Below, piece by piece: positions 1 to 8,483 of a stretch of 19,026 nt of DNA. Location: assembly GCA_017501865.1 (NCBI GenBank), contig JAFVWD010000055.1, positions 1 through 19,026 of the forward strand, given 5' to 3'. Numbering within the stretch: the first letter of the stretch is position 1; each line of letters begins with the position of its first letter. This DNA is from Clostridia bacterium (lineage in GTDB: Bacteria; Bacillota; Clostridia; Oscillospirales; Acutalibacteraceae). The notes below the pieces were generated by a model. The model did not search any database, was not told the DNA's origin, and saw only the letters and a program-made list of their open reading frames with translations. The position numbers were made by a program, and so were the translations under genes.

Positions 1-31
1 CGCACCTAAAATTGCAAAGATTTTGGTGCAG

Positions 32-142
32 TAAGGTGTTTCTTTGGCGCAGTCATACTGACGTATAACAAGACAAAAAACGGCTTAATGTGCCGAAAGA
101 TTTAAATTTTAGGCGTACGGGGTTCGACTCCCGTCACCTTAA
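32..142 (+). other. tRNA/tmRNA-like 3' end (unidentified structured RNA or attachment-site remnant)
   Basis: Positions 117-134 form a T-arm-like hairpin (ACGGG / CCCGT) around GTTCGACT. It is followed directly by CACCTTA (135-141), which pairs perfectly over 7 bp with TAAGGTG at 32-38, as in an acceptor stem, with A142 as a discriminator. The 78 nt between do not fold as a standard D-arm plus anticodon arm; they hold a small hairpin (CGGC/GCCG, 81-95). The T-loop would be 8 nt, not 7, and no CCA follows (ACCT). AATTTTAGG (105-113) also pairs with CCTAAAATT (5-13), an alternative helix reminiscent of tmRNA P2. I cannot name the RNA. It may be the end of a degenerate tRNA or tmRNA, or a tRNA-derived att site. 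The acyl-CoA ligase homology stops at this point. Confidence 0.25.
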
Positions 143-1076
143 CCTTATCCTCCAACGGCTTCGGTAAAGAGTCGCCGCCGCTTATAGCATACTTCAAAAA
201 TGAAAAATCTACATTTTCGATTCCTTTTGCTTTTAAAAGTCCTTCATAAAGTGTCGGAACTCCGAAAATCATTGTTGGCTTGTGTTTCTTTAAAATACTA
301 CCGAATTCATCTGCTTTGAATTTTGGTATTAAAACAGAGCACGCACCAAAGCAAAAACAAACGTGAACACATACGCCCAGACCGAATCCGTGAAAAATAG
401 GAAGAATTGCAAGAATTCTGTCACCTACAGAAACGTTTCTGAGTGTAAGAACTGACTGCATTCCGAATGAATTAAAGCTTTTGTTTGAAAGCATTATTTC
501 TTTTGGAACACCTGTTGTACCGCCACTATGAAGAATAACTGCCATTTCGTTATTTTCTTCATTACTCGGCACATACTCGTTTATTTCTTCACCTGATTTT
601 ATAAAGTCCGCCCACTTAATAAAACGAACATCCCTCTTAGAATAACAGTTTTTACTTTTGTTTGTCAAGGCATATCCTAATTTTAACGGTAATTTCATTG
701 AATTTCCCGCAGAAGCAACTACTACTTTTTCAACTTTTGTTTCATTTATGATGTCAGAAATCTTTGTACAGCACAAATCAATTGCAAGTACAACCTTACT
801 TTCAACAGAATTTATGTAAAGCTTCAATTCCTCTTTCGCAGAAAGCGGGTGAACAACATTACAAACTGCACCTATTCTGTTCAAAGCATAAATGCTTATG
901 AGTGCTTCAGGTGTATTTGGCATAATTATTGTCACTATGTCGCCCTTTTTTACACCAATTTTGTTGTATGAATATGAGGCTTTTATTATTTTTTGTGAAT
1001 ATTTTGTAAACAAATTGAGGGGTTGCCATTTTGGCAACCCCCTTTTAAAATCCTCATCATAGTGTACCGTCTTCAA
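102..1076 (-). pseudogene. Acyl-CoA ligase (AMP-dependent synthetase) fragment, truncated at both ends
   Basis: This ANL-superfamily adenylating enzyme would activate a carboxylic acid to acyl-AMP and then a CoA thioester. The phosphate-binding loop HSGGTTGVPK is at residues 183-192, preceded by the GVKKGDIV segment (41-48) and followed by GVPTLY and the SGGDSLP segment. Family members are about 500-560 aa, but this frame has 324. Recognisable homology starts near residue 26 (about position 1000), after a hairpin that belongs downstream of the lipid-kinase gene. The usual N-terminal 35 or so residues are missing, and the first 20 codons read through that hairpin. At the other end homology stops after LPKPLEDKV. 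The last 11 residues are translated from the tRNA-like sequence at 102-141, so the later adenylation motifs and the C-terminal lysine domain are absent. The open frame lacks internal stops, which suggests recent truncation or an assembly join. It is unlikely to be active. Confidence 0.75.
1017..1046 (-). terminator. Hairpin downstream of the lipid-kinase gene (probable operon terminator)
   Basis: A perfect 9-bp stem GGGGTTGCC (1019-1027) / GGCAACCCC (1033-1041) has a 5-nt AT loop. It lies about 16 bp after the stop of the lipid kinase. On the minus strand the tail is only moderately T-rich (TCAATTTGTTT). On the plus strand the tail is CCTTTT, so it may be bidirectional. Its position at the end of the seven-gene run makes it the likely terminator. 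Confidence 0.55.
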
Positions 1077-1992
1077 CCTTTTTCATAAAATCAGAATTTG
1101 CAGGTACAACATAAGTTATTCCTTTTTCTACAATGTTAAAGGTAGCTTCGGTTACAATTTTTACTTCCCCGTCAAAATTAACTGCTGACGGCTTTGTGCT
1201 TTTTATTGTAATCTTTTTACCGCGTTTAAAGCGAGTTCTCTCCCAATCAAGGTGCTCTCCGCGTTTATATTTGCTTATAAGACCTAAAAGTGTAAGTCTT
1301 GAACAGTCTTTTTCAACTACGACAAAATCAAGCAAGCCGTCATAAGTCAATGCCTTTGGGGCAGCCTTATAGCCACCGCCATACCAACGGGAATTTGCTA
1401 CAACGCAGAAAAGAACATCCTTTGTAAATGGCTCATCATCATCGAACTGAATGGTAAAAGTATTTTTCATTTTGCCTATAAAGCAGTATAACAGCGATGC
1501 GGTATATGCTGCCTCAGGTGATAAAAGCGGCATTTTTTTGAATATTGCCTGTTTTGCGCAAACCTCAGCATCAAGACCCATTGAGCACTGATTAATTGCA
1601 TATTGATCCTCGTATTTTATAAGATCAAATTCCATAGGAACTCCTGTAATGTGAGATTTTATATCCTGTAAATCCTCTTTTTTACCGAAAATTCTTATAA
1701 AATCGTTACCGCCGCCTAACGGAATTGCCGCAACCTCTGCATTTTTATGCTCTGCACACGCATTAACAATTTCAGATAATGTACCGTCACCGCCACAGGC
1801 ATAAAATCTTATATGCTCTCCTGTAGAAACTTTTTCCTTTGCGTACTCATATGCATTGCCTACTGCCGTTGTTATGTGTATTTCATAATCTGTAATATCA
1901 AGCTCGGCAAAAGCCTTCTTAATCTCATTACTGTATATCTCGTGTGGAATACCGTTACCTGCAACAGGGTTAATAATAAAAATATGTTTCAT
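1057..1992 (-). CDS. Diacylglycerol/lipid kinase family protein (YegS/BmrU-like)
   Basis: 311 aa, normal for the YegS/Rv2252/BmrU lipid kinase family (DAGK catalytic fold), cytoplasmic or peripheral to the membrane. These enzymes transfer phosphate from ATP to diacylglycerol or related lipids, returning them to phospholipid synthesis. Visible motifs are NPVAGNG (8-14), the nucleotide-binding GGDGT (67-71), GGGNDFIR (93-100), and GGG...P.A...DG.LD near 205-222, which leads into the C-terminal beta-sandwich. There is no signal peptide or transmembrane segment. The gene lies 35 bp after the THUMP methyltransferase with no terminator between, so it is probably the last gene of the GH20-to-kinase operon. 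A hairpin follows its stop. The exact lipid (diacylglycerol, undecaprenol, sphingoid) cannot be told from sequence. The family call is secure and the substrate is open. Confidence 0.9.
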   Translation of the reverse strand: MKHIFIINPVAGNGIPHEIYSNEIKKAFAELDITDYEIHITTAVGNAYEYAKEKVSTGEHIRFYACGGDGTLSEIVNACAEHKNAEVAAIPLGGGNDFIRIFGKKEDLQDIKSHITGVPMEFDLIKYEDQYAINQCSMGLDAEVCAKQAIFKKMPLLSPEAAYTASLLYCFIGKMKNTFTIQFDDDEPFTKDVLFCVVANSRWYGGGYKAAPKALTYDGLLDFVVVEKDCSRLTLLGLISKYKRGEHLDWERTRFKRGKKITIKSTKPSAVNFDGEVKIVTEATFNIVEKGITYVVPANSDFMKKVEDGTL

Positions 1993-2027
1993 TTAATCGT
2001 CTTCTCTCATTATGCTTTATATAAATT

Positions 2028-3143
2028 TTATTTAAAATACATATATAACTGGCACTTTATCATACCATTATATAATTTTCTGCGTTTGTCTGCTTTTCTG
2101 CCAAAACAGGTTTCAAATTCTTCGTCAGGAGTAATTACATAATAGCTCCAGCCATGACTCTGTGGGAACACTTTACTCATTTCTCTGTAAAGCGCCTCTG
2201 CCTCCTGCAAATCAAGAAGTCTTTCACCATAAGGCGGATTAACCAGAACAGTTCCTCTCTCGGTGTATCTTTTGAAATCTCTTATATCTCTTTTTTCAAA
2301 ATGAAGCTTTTTACCTATAGGAAGTCTTGCTGCATTAGCCATTGCAAGCTTTACTGTTTCTCCATCTATATCTGAACCGAAGCCCTGGAAATCTGTATCA
2401 ATTTTTTCTAGGCTTCTTGCTCTTTCTCTTTCCACTGCCCATATATTTTTAGGCAAAACCTCAAACCTTTCAGCAGAAAAATGTCTGTTAAGTCCCGGTG
2501 CTATGTTGTGTGCGTATAAAGCGCCTTCTATCATAAGAGTACCGCTGCCGCACATCGGGTCATAAAGTGTATGATAATGCTTCAGCTTTGCAAGTGAGCA
2601 TATTGCCGCCGCTAAAGTTTCTTTCATCGGAGCAAAGTTACTCTGAAGTCTGTAGCCGCGCTTATGAAGACCTGCACCTGATGTATCTATTAAAAGTGTA
2701 GCTTCATCATTCATAATTGAAAATTGAATCTGATGAGTAGGGCCTGTTTCATCAAACCACGAAATTCCGTATTTGGTTTTTAACCTTTCAACAACTGCCT
2801 TTTTTATAATTGCCTGACAGTCACTCACACTGAAAAGTGTTGATTTCAGAGAATAACCCTTTACAGGGAAAGCATCATCCTTTAAAATCCATTGCTCCCA
2901 CGGCAAATTTTTCGTTCCCTGAAAAAGCTCTTCAAATGTTGTTGCTTTAAATGAACCTACCAATATCTGAACTCTTTCTGCAAAATGTGAACATATATTG
3001 ACTCTTGCGAGTAAATTTTCATCACCTGAAAAAAGCACTCTGCCGTTTTCTGCTCTTACATCTTCTGCCTCAAGAGAGCGCAGTTCATCTGCTATAATAC
3101 CCTCTACACCCAGAAGGCATGGTATTACAAAATTTATTTTCAT
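2028..3143 (-). CDS. THUMP-domain class I SAM-dependent RNA methyltransferase (RlmL/YpsC-like)
   Basis: 371 aa, the expected length for the single-domain RlmL N-terminal homologs of Bacillota (YpsC type). Residues about 1-65 form the N-terminal ferredoxin-like part, about 66-160 the THUMP RNA-binding domain, and about 165-371 the Rossmann methyltransferase. The SAM-binding motif DPMCGSGT is at 195-202 and the N6/N2-type catalytic motif NPPYGERL at 302-309. By homology it would methylate a guanine in 23S rRNA (N2-G2445 position); DNA adenine methylation is an old mis-annotation of this family. Its ATG follows the histidine-kinase stop by only 4 bp, so translation is probably coupled. It has no obvious functional link to the two-component pair; the grouping looks like operon packing. 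Confidence 0.88.
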   Translation of the reverse strand: MKINFVIPCLLGVEGIIADELRSLEAEDVRAENGRVLFSGDENLLARVNICSHFAERVQILVGSFKATTFEELFQGTKNLPWEQWILKDDAFPVKGYSLKSTLFSVSDCQAIIKKAVVERLKTKYGISWFDETGPTHQIQFSIMNDEATLLIDTSGAGLHKRGYRLQSNFAPMKETLAAAICSLAKLKHYHTLYDPMCGSGTLMIEGALYAHNIAPGLNRHFSAERFEVLPKNIWAVERERARSLEKIDTDFQGFGSDIDGETVKLAMANAARLPIGKKLHFEKRDIRDFKRYTERGTVLVNPPYGERLLDLQEAEALYREMSKVFPQSHGWSYYVITPDEEFETCFGRKADKRRKLYNGMIKCQLYMYFK

Positions 3144-3147
3144 ACTC

Positions 3148-4581
3148 TTAACCTTTCATCTTTTCAAGTTCAAACCAGAATTCAACACCTGTTTCAACAT
3201 TGTTAAAACCACATGCCGAGCCGTGCAAATCCATAATAGACTTCACTATAGAAAGACCTAAACCAAATCTGCCCTCCGCTCTTGAATGTGCCTTATCTGC
3301 TCTGTAAAATGAATTAAATATATTATCTTTATCTTTATCATCAATAAAGCTACCCGAATTGTAAACAGATACTTTATATTTTTCCTCTGACTCTTTAATT
3401 GTAACTATTAAAATCTTTTCATTTTTCGCATGACTGCAGGCATTGGAAATATAATTTGACAAAACTCTTTCTATTTGTGCCCTGTCTGCAAAAACAAAAC
3501 AATCATCTTTTTCGCTTTTTACTGATGCAGTAATTCCCTTTTCTTCAAAAATAGGCTTTGCTGCTTTCATATAATCTGAAACTAATTCATTTAGTGAAAA
3601 AGCTTCTTTATTTATATTCTTCATTCCTGATGAGTACAGCGAAGCTTCAAGAAGACTTAACACGAGACTGTTCATTTTATCTGCCTCATTCATTATTATG
3701 TCGCAATACTCCTTTGCAGACTCGTCTTCATCAGCAACATTCATTTTAAGCCCTTCTGCATACCCCCTGATTATGGCAATTGGGGTTTTAAGCTCATGAG
3801 AAGCAGAAGAAACAAAATCCTGACGCATTTTTTCCAATTTGCGCTCTTTTTCAATATCGCTTACCAACTGTTCATTTGTTGTTTTAAGCTCAGTCAATGC
3901 TGTGTCGAGTGATGATGAAAGCTTGTTTATACTTTCTGAAAGTACACCTATTTCATCATTTCTGTCAACCTCGCATTTTTGTGTAAAATCAAGATTACTC
4001 ATTTTGTTAGCCGCTTCAGTAATTTTAATTATAGGCTTTGTAAAGCGCTTTGCGTAACCTGAAATATATATAAGTGAGAGCAAAAGTGCAACAACCGCTA
4101 TTGTTGTTGTAACACTCGTTGCAATAGATGCATTCTCCTGAATAACATCTTTTTGAGTTGTTATTTCAATATGGTAGCCGTTTTTAAAATCTTTACCATA
4201 AAGAATATACTGAGTCGTGCTGTTTTCTTCCTGTAAAATATTAAAGTAGCTTCCATCCTCATTTTCGGTACGGCTTACAACTATAAGCTTTTCACCCGAA
4301 ACAAAGGAACCGCTTCCTTCGTAAATGTAATTATCAAAATTATCGTAAAGGTCTATGCTGACATTTTCTGAATTTTCATACTGAAAAAGAAGTGTCGCAT
4401 AATCACCCGTATAGCTTTCAGCATCTTCTGCCATTTGCTTCATTGAATTTTCTTCATTCCACAAATAAACATTTTCAAGAATCTGTGAATTTACAACTAC
4501 TAAAGCGATAAGGCAAACTGCAAATATTGCGCCTACTTCAAGAAAAACGCGAACTCTTATTCCGAGTTTTCTTTTCTTCAT
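3148..4581 (-). CDS. Membrane sensor histidine kinase (HAMP, HisKA, HATPase_c)
   Basis: 477 aa. A transmembrane helix at about 13-33, an extracellular sensor region of about 115 residues (35-150), and a second helix at about 152-176 lead into a HAMP linker (about 175-228), a short coiled coil and the HisKA domain. H262, in SHELKTP (261-267), is the phosphorylated histidine. The ATPase domain shows the N box (SNYISNACSHA), G1 (VYNSGS), F box (FYRADKAH) and G2 (GRFGLGLSIVKS). It is therefore a complete orthodox kinase that phosphorylates the OmpR-type regulator encoded 23 bp upstream. GGAGG sits 7 nt before the ATG. The sensor region has no family I recognise, so the signal is unknown. Because its operon starts with a hexosaminidase, a cell-envelope or glycan signal is possible, but this is inference only. 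Confidence 0.95.
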   Translation of the reverse strand: MKKRKLGIRVRVFLEVGAIFAVCLIALVVVNSQILENVYLWNEENSMKQMAEDAESYTGDYATLLFQYENSENVSIDLYDNFDNYIYEGSGSFVSGEKLIVVSRTENEDGSYFNILQEENSTTQYILYGKDFKNGYHIEITTQKDVIQENASIATSVTTTIAVVALLLSLIYISGYAKRFTKPIIKITEAANKMSNLDFTQKCEVDRNDEIGVLSESINKLSSSLDTALTELKTTNEQLVSDIEKERKLEKMRQDFVSSASHELKTPIAIIRGYAEGLKMNVADEDESAKEYCDIIMNEADKMNSLVLSLLEASLYSSGMKNINKEAFSLNELVSDYMKAAKPIFEEKGITASVKSEKDDCFVFADRAQIERVLSNYISNACSHAKNEKILIVTIKESEEKYKVSVYNSGSFIDDKDKDNIFNSFYRADKAHSRAEGRFGLGLSIVKSIMDLHGSACGFNNVETGVEFWFELEKMKG

Positions 4582-4604
4582 TGCCTTACCTCCACATCTG
4601 AAAA

Positions 4605-5288
4605 CTAAATCTGAATTTTATACCCCGTACCATAAATTGTTTTAATACGGGTAGCACCCCATTCGCCAAGCTTCATTCTGAGTCGGGCAACATGAGAATC
4701 GACAGTACGTGTATCTCCCTCATATTCGTAACCCCAGACCTCATCTAAAAGCTGTTCTCTTGTATAAACTCTGCCGGGATGTGATGCAAGCTTCAGAAGA
4801 ATTTTATACTCCTTCAGGGTGAGTTCAACTACAACACCATCTAAATAAACCTCATGTGCTAATGGTGTTATGAGCAAATCTCCGAGTGAAATGTTGTCAT
4901 TTTCCTGTTTTTTCTCAACAGGCGATGCACCTCTTTTTAAAAGAGCATCTACCCTTTTTGAGAGAATAGTGAGAGAAAATGGCTTTGTCACATAATCATC
5001 TGCACCCGATTCAAAACCCATAATCTGGTCAAAATCCTGGCTTCTTGCAGAAACAAGAATTATAGGAATACCGCTTGTTTCTCTTATTTTACGACAAACT
5101 TCCCAACCATCAATTTCGGGCATCATAATATCAAGAAGTGCAATGTTTATATCAGGATTACTTTTAAAAACATTAAGCGCTTCCAGCCCGTCTGAAGCCT
5201 CTAAGACAATATGCCCTTCTTTAGTCAGACAATCCTTTACAAGCTTTCTTATTAATTGTTCATCATCTGCTATAAGAATTTTCGCCAT
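4605..5288 (-). CDS. OmpR/PhoB-family response regulator
   Basis: 227 aa, the standard length. The receiver domain (1-120) has the acidic pocket D8/D9, phospho-acceptor D53 in LLDIMMP, and conserved K102 in TKPF. The winged-helix DNA-binding domain (about 130-227) carries the typical LTLKEYKILLKLA helix, the transactivation-loop sequence VWGYEYEGDTRTVDSHV and a C-terminal GTGYKI hairpin. It forms a two-component system with the adjacent histidine kinase, which starts 23 bp downstream. The gene begins 12 bp after the QueG-like gene, so it is read in the GH20 operon, perhaps with an internal promoter that I did not find. Its target promoters cannot be named. No obvious direct-repeat operator was seen near the GH20 promoter. 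Confidence 0.95.
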   Translation of the reverse strand: MAKILIADDEQLIRKLVKDCLTKEGHIVLEASDGLEALNVFKSNPDINIALLDIMMPEIDGWEVCRKIRETSGIPIILVSARSQDFDQIMGFESGADDYVTKPFSLTILSKRVDALLKRGASPVEKKQENDNISLGDLLITPLAHEVYLDGVVVELTLKEYKILLKLASHPGRVYTREQLLDEVWGYEYEGDTRTVDSHVARLRMKLGEWGATRIKTIYGTGYKIQI

Positions 5289-5300
5289 AAAATCACCGCC

Positions 5301-5975
5301 TTAATGATGTGGACAAACCTTCATACAAATCCCGCAGACTACACCACGACCTATATGATGAAATTTCTTTTTCATATAATCGCTGCAAACTGCAGGACTG
5401 AATATTTCCTCCCTTTTAACCCCTTCGTGCCATTCGCCCCCGAGAATTGCCCCTGACGGACAGCTTCTGACACACAAATTACATCCGTTACAAATATCCT
5501 CCGGCATTTCACAATCTCTTTCTAATGGGCAATCTGTAAAAATTGTACCGAGTCTTACTCTTGCACCATATTTTTTATGAAGAAAAAGTGAGTTTTTACC
5601 TATTGTACCAAGACCGGATTTTCTTGCAGCCTCCTTGTGAGAATACCTGCCGTTAAAAGGTGTTCCCGGCATACTCTGTGAAGATGCAACCGTTATATAG
5701 TTATAACCCCTGCTTTCAAGAAACAAGCCCGCTTCTAAAAGACAACGGTCAATAAACGCATTTACAGTTCGGTAATGATTAAAATACGTAGGTGTAGGCT
5801 CTTCAGAAATTTCTTCAATAATAGCATCTGAAAGCTTGACTACAATGCTTATTGCATACTGCAAATTGCCTGTATCTGCATTTTCCGCTTTACAGAAGCC
5901 TACATCACTTACCCCCTTGCTCAAAAGGAATTTTTTTAACTCCTCCTGCAAGACCTCTGATTTATTCGTCTCCAT
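5301..5975 (-). CDS. QueG-like double [4Fe-4S] cluster protein, short form
   Basis: 224 aa, clearly shorter than epoxyqueuosine reductase QueG (usually 310-380 aa). It shares the COG1600 core: GLGTIGKNSLFL (121-132), YGARVRLGTIFTD (136-148), and two ferredoxin-type clusters ligated by C162/C165/C168/C172 and by C197/C214/C217/C221. The protein ends just after the second cluster (CPHH), so the C-terminal HEAT-like region of QueG is absent. At the place where QueG has its catalytic Asp this protein reads GTPFNGRYSHKEAA, with no clear Asp. A cytoplasmic redox role, perhaps with a bound cofactor, is likely; queuosine synthesis is doubtful. The start overlaps the end of the preceding oxidoreductase gene by 14 bp and has GAGG 7 nt upstream. 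It could be electron-transfer partner to that NAD(P)-type enzyme, which is inference from overlap only. Confidence 0.8.
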   Translation of the reverse strand: METNKSEVLQEELKKFLLSKGVSDVGFCKAENADTGNLQYAISIVVKLSDAIIEEISEEPTPTYFNHYRTVNAFIDRCLLEAGLFLESRGYNYITVASSQSMPGTPFNGRYSHKEAARKSGLGTIGKNSLFLHKKYGARVRLGTIFTDCPLERDCEMPEDICNGCNLCVRSCPSGAILGGEWHEGVKREEIFSPAVCSDYMKKKFHHIGRGVVCGICMKVCPHH

Positions 5976-6942
5976 TTTTAGTCCTCATTTTTTCCATACA
6001 GTGTAAAACCTTCTGACTCATTGCGGCACATTCATAATAGAGACCTTTATTATGTTCAAAATCAGTAATAAAATCGTACATATGCCTTGCTTCATTTGCC
6101 ATAAGTGTATTTTTATTTTCACCAACTAAAGAATCTACCTCTCTGCCTACTTTGTTATAGCAATTTATTCCGCGCAGCTGAGAAACAGAATCTATGGTAA
6201 TTGTACCGTTATCGCCTAAAATCTGTGATGCTGCTCTGCTTTCGGCAGTTTTTGAATATGTTATGGTAACTACCTTATCCTTATATTTCAAAATAGCAGA
6301 ACCGGCACCATCTGCACCTGTAAAAATAAAATTCTGCAATGCAACAACCTCTTCAGGCTCACCGAACAAATCAATTGTCGGGTAAACACAATAAATGCCC
6401 AGGTCATTAAGCGCTCCTGTTTTCATTTTCGGGTTAAAAATATTTGGCAGTTCTCCCGATAAAAGCGCCTCATACTTTGAAGAAAGCTGTGAATAATCGA
6501 AATGCGCCGATGAAATATTGCCTATATCCTGCAAGGCCTGCTTTAAGGCATACCTTGTTTCGGTATGCATATACATAATAGCTTCGAAATATCTGACATT
6601 ATTTTCTTCAGCAAGGAAAAAGAGCTTCGAAAATTCTTTGCTTGTAATTGTTACGGGCTTTTCGCAAATAACGTGCTTTTTGTTTTCCAAAAGGAATTTG
6701 CATTGCTCATAATGGCAGACGTTAGGACTTGCCACGTAAACAAAATCTGTGTCTGAATCAGCTACCTCTTCTATTGATTTAAATACTCTTTTTGCCCCTA
6801 CCTTTTGTGCAAAAGCTGTGCCCTTTTCTTCAGAACGTGAATAAACACCATCTAAAACAAGGCCTTCTACAGTCTTTGCGCCTTCAATAAACGAATTTGT
6901 TATCCAAGAAGTACCTATCACAGAATATTTTATTTCTTTCAT
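5962..6942 (-). CDS. Gfo/Idh/MocA-family NAD(P)-dependent oxidoreductase
   Basis: 326 aa, typical for the family. Residues 1-120 form the Rossmann NAD(P)-binding domain, followed by the alpha/beta C-terminal domain. The dinucleotide loop reads VIGTSWIT (8-15), with Ser where the third residue of G-x-G is usually Gly. The catalytic-site motif EKP is at 94-96 and the family segment TGALNDLGIYCVYP follows in the second domain. Members oxidise or reduce sugars, inositols and amino sugars, or hydrolyse glycosides by a redox route. The ATG overlaps the stop of the GH20 gene (TAATG), so the two are translationally coupled, and the substrate may come from N-acetylhexosamine-containing glycans. The exact reaction is not predictable. 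Confidence 0.9.
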   Translation of the reverse strand: MKEIKYSVIGTSWITNSFIEGAKTVEGLVLDGVYSRSEEKGTAFAQKVGAKRVFKSIEEVADSDTDFVYVASPNVCHYEQCKFLLENKKHVICEKPVTITSKEFSKLFFLAEENNVRYFEAIMYMHTETRYALKQALQDIGNISSAHFDYSQLSSKYEALLSGELPNIFNPKMKTGALNDLGIYCVYPTIDLFGEPEEVVALQNFIFTGADGAGSAILKYKDKVVTITYSKTAESRAASQILGDNGTITIDSVSQLRGINCYNKVGREVDSLVGENKNTLMANEARHMYDFITDFEHNKGLYYECAAMSQKVLHCMEKMRTKNGDE

Positions 6943-8438
6943 TACTTCCCGCCCCCAAATAATTCATTCTTCTGTACTTTTATAAAATCTATAACACTTT
7001 CCGGTGAAAGCATTCTTTTACCGTATTTTAAAAGCTGCGGCACTGCTTTTTGAGGTGCCCCTGACCAAACATCTCTTTCTGCCGGTGTTATTTTCATTTC
7101 TGTCAGAACATCACAGTAAAAACGTGTTGTTTCCAAAAATTGCGGGAATCCCTTTTTATTACCACCTGTCCAGGCAGTTTCGGCAACTGCGAGCCACCTT
7201 GGAAAGCACATATATGTAAGCTCGGTAAAATCCCTTATATGCTCTGACCATGCAGGTGATTCAATTCCGAGTATGGAATTTGCCCCCACCTCTGTCAAGC
7301 CCTTCAACTTTTTAGGATTGAATTTATAAATTTTCTCCAGAGAGTTTACTGCATAAGGATAATCCATATATAACGGAACATTACTCTCAACAATAAGCCC
7401 TTTACCGCTGTTTGCCCACTCTATGCTTCTGTTATTTCTCTCGAGCCAGAGTGAAACAACCGTATTTGTAGAATCCAGGTTACCACCCTTTAAAGCATCG
7501 TTCCAGCAAATAGCCTTTTTCCCTTTTGTTTTAAGATACTCAGCAACCTCATTCATTAACCAGCCTTGTAATTCCTGAAAATTCCTAAGGCCCAATTCAG
7601 CCTTTTTCTTATGACATTTCTCGCACTCAATCCAACGTGTTTTCGGCGCTTCATCGCCGCCTATATGGAAATATTTATCAGTAAAAATTTCACACATTTC
7701 GTCTATTACTGCATAAATTACCTTCATTGTTTCCGGATTACCGGCACACAATATATCCTCAAAAACTCCGCCCTTGGTTTGGGGTTCAATTTCTTCACCG
7801 GTACAAGAAAGCTCAGGGTAAGCCGCTAAAAGTGTTGTGGTATGTCCCGGAATATCAAACTCCGGTATAACCTCAATATATCTCTCGTGACAGTACTCAA
7901 CAATTTCCTTAAGCTCTGCCTTAGTATAATAATGCGCATACTCCTCCCTAACACTTTCTTCCGCACTGAATTCAGAAGCTCTTCTTTTTGAACCCACCTC
8001 AGTAAGAAGCGGATATTCCTTCATTTCAAAGCGGAAGCCCTGGTCATCTGTCAGGTGAAAATGAAATTTGTTTAATTTAAAATATGCACAGGCATCTATA
8101 ACCTTTTTTACTTCTTCAACCGTTAAAAAGTGTCTTGCAGAATCAAGCATAAAACCACGGTAATCAAATTCCGGTTCGTCAGAAATATATATATACGGAA
8201 GCATTCCGCGATAGTTGTTAAGAATTTGCTTTAAAGTTATTTCCCCGTAAAAAACACCCTTTTCACTACCGCCCTCAATACAAACTCCGTCTGAATCAAC
8301 AGTAAGACGGTAACCCTCTTCTGTCAGAAAGGATTTCTTCACTTCTTTTTTTACATCAGGCATTTCTCCGTCAAAGTAGTAAAATCCTGATTTAAGCTCC
8401 ATTTTTCTGGGGGTAGGAATAAGATGCATTTTTTTCAC
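6942..8438 (-). CDS. Beta-N-acetylhexosaminidase, glycoside hydrolase family 20
   Basis: 498 aa. Residues about 1-85 match the small N-terminal GH20b domain and about 90-430 the GH20 barrel. Visible are the substrate arginine region YRGFMLDSARHF (93-104), FHFHLTDDQGFRFE (125-138), PEFDIPGH (192-199) and the catalytic pair D262-E263 in HIGGDEAP. The enzyme removes terminal GlcNAc/GalNAc by substrate-assisted catalysis. There is no signal peptide, so it probably acts in the cytoplasm on imported oligosaccharides or recycled wall fragments. It is the first gene of the operon, with a promoter at 8484-8512. Start choice: AAGGAG lies only 2 nt before the ATG at 8438 but 11 nt before a second in-frame ATG at 8429 (residue 4). 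The latter gives the usual MHLIPTPRKM beginning and may be the true start. Confidence 0.95.
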   Translation of the reverse strand: MKKMHLIPTPRKMELKSGFYYFDGEMPDVKKEVKKSFLTEEGYRLTVDSDGVCIEGGSEKGVFYGEITLKQILNNYRGMLPYIYISDEPEFDYRGFMLDSARHFLTVEEVKKVIDACAYFKLNKFHFHLTDDQGFRFEMKEYPLLTEVGSKRRASEFSAEESVREEYAHYYTKAELKEIVEYCHERYIEVIPEFDIPGHTTTLLAAYPELSCTGEEIEPQTKGGVFEDILCAGNPETMKVIYAVIDEMCEIFTDKYFHIGGDEAPKTRWIECEKCHKKKAELGLRNFQELQGWLMNEVAEYLKTKGKKAICWNDALKGGNLDSTNTVVSLWLERNNRSIEWANSGKGLIVESNVPLYMDYPYAVNSLEKIYKFNPKKLKGLTEVGANSILGIESPAWSEHIRDFTELTYMCFPRWLAVAETAWTGGNKKGFPQFLETTRFYCDVLTEMKITPAERDVWSGAPQKAVPQLLKYGKRMLSPESVIDFIKVQKNELFGGGK

Positions 8439-8483
8439 TCCTTTTCAAAAAACCGCTAAAAACAAAAATAATTATACATATTA

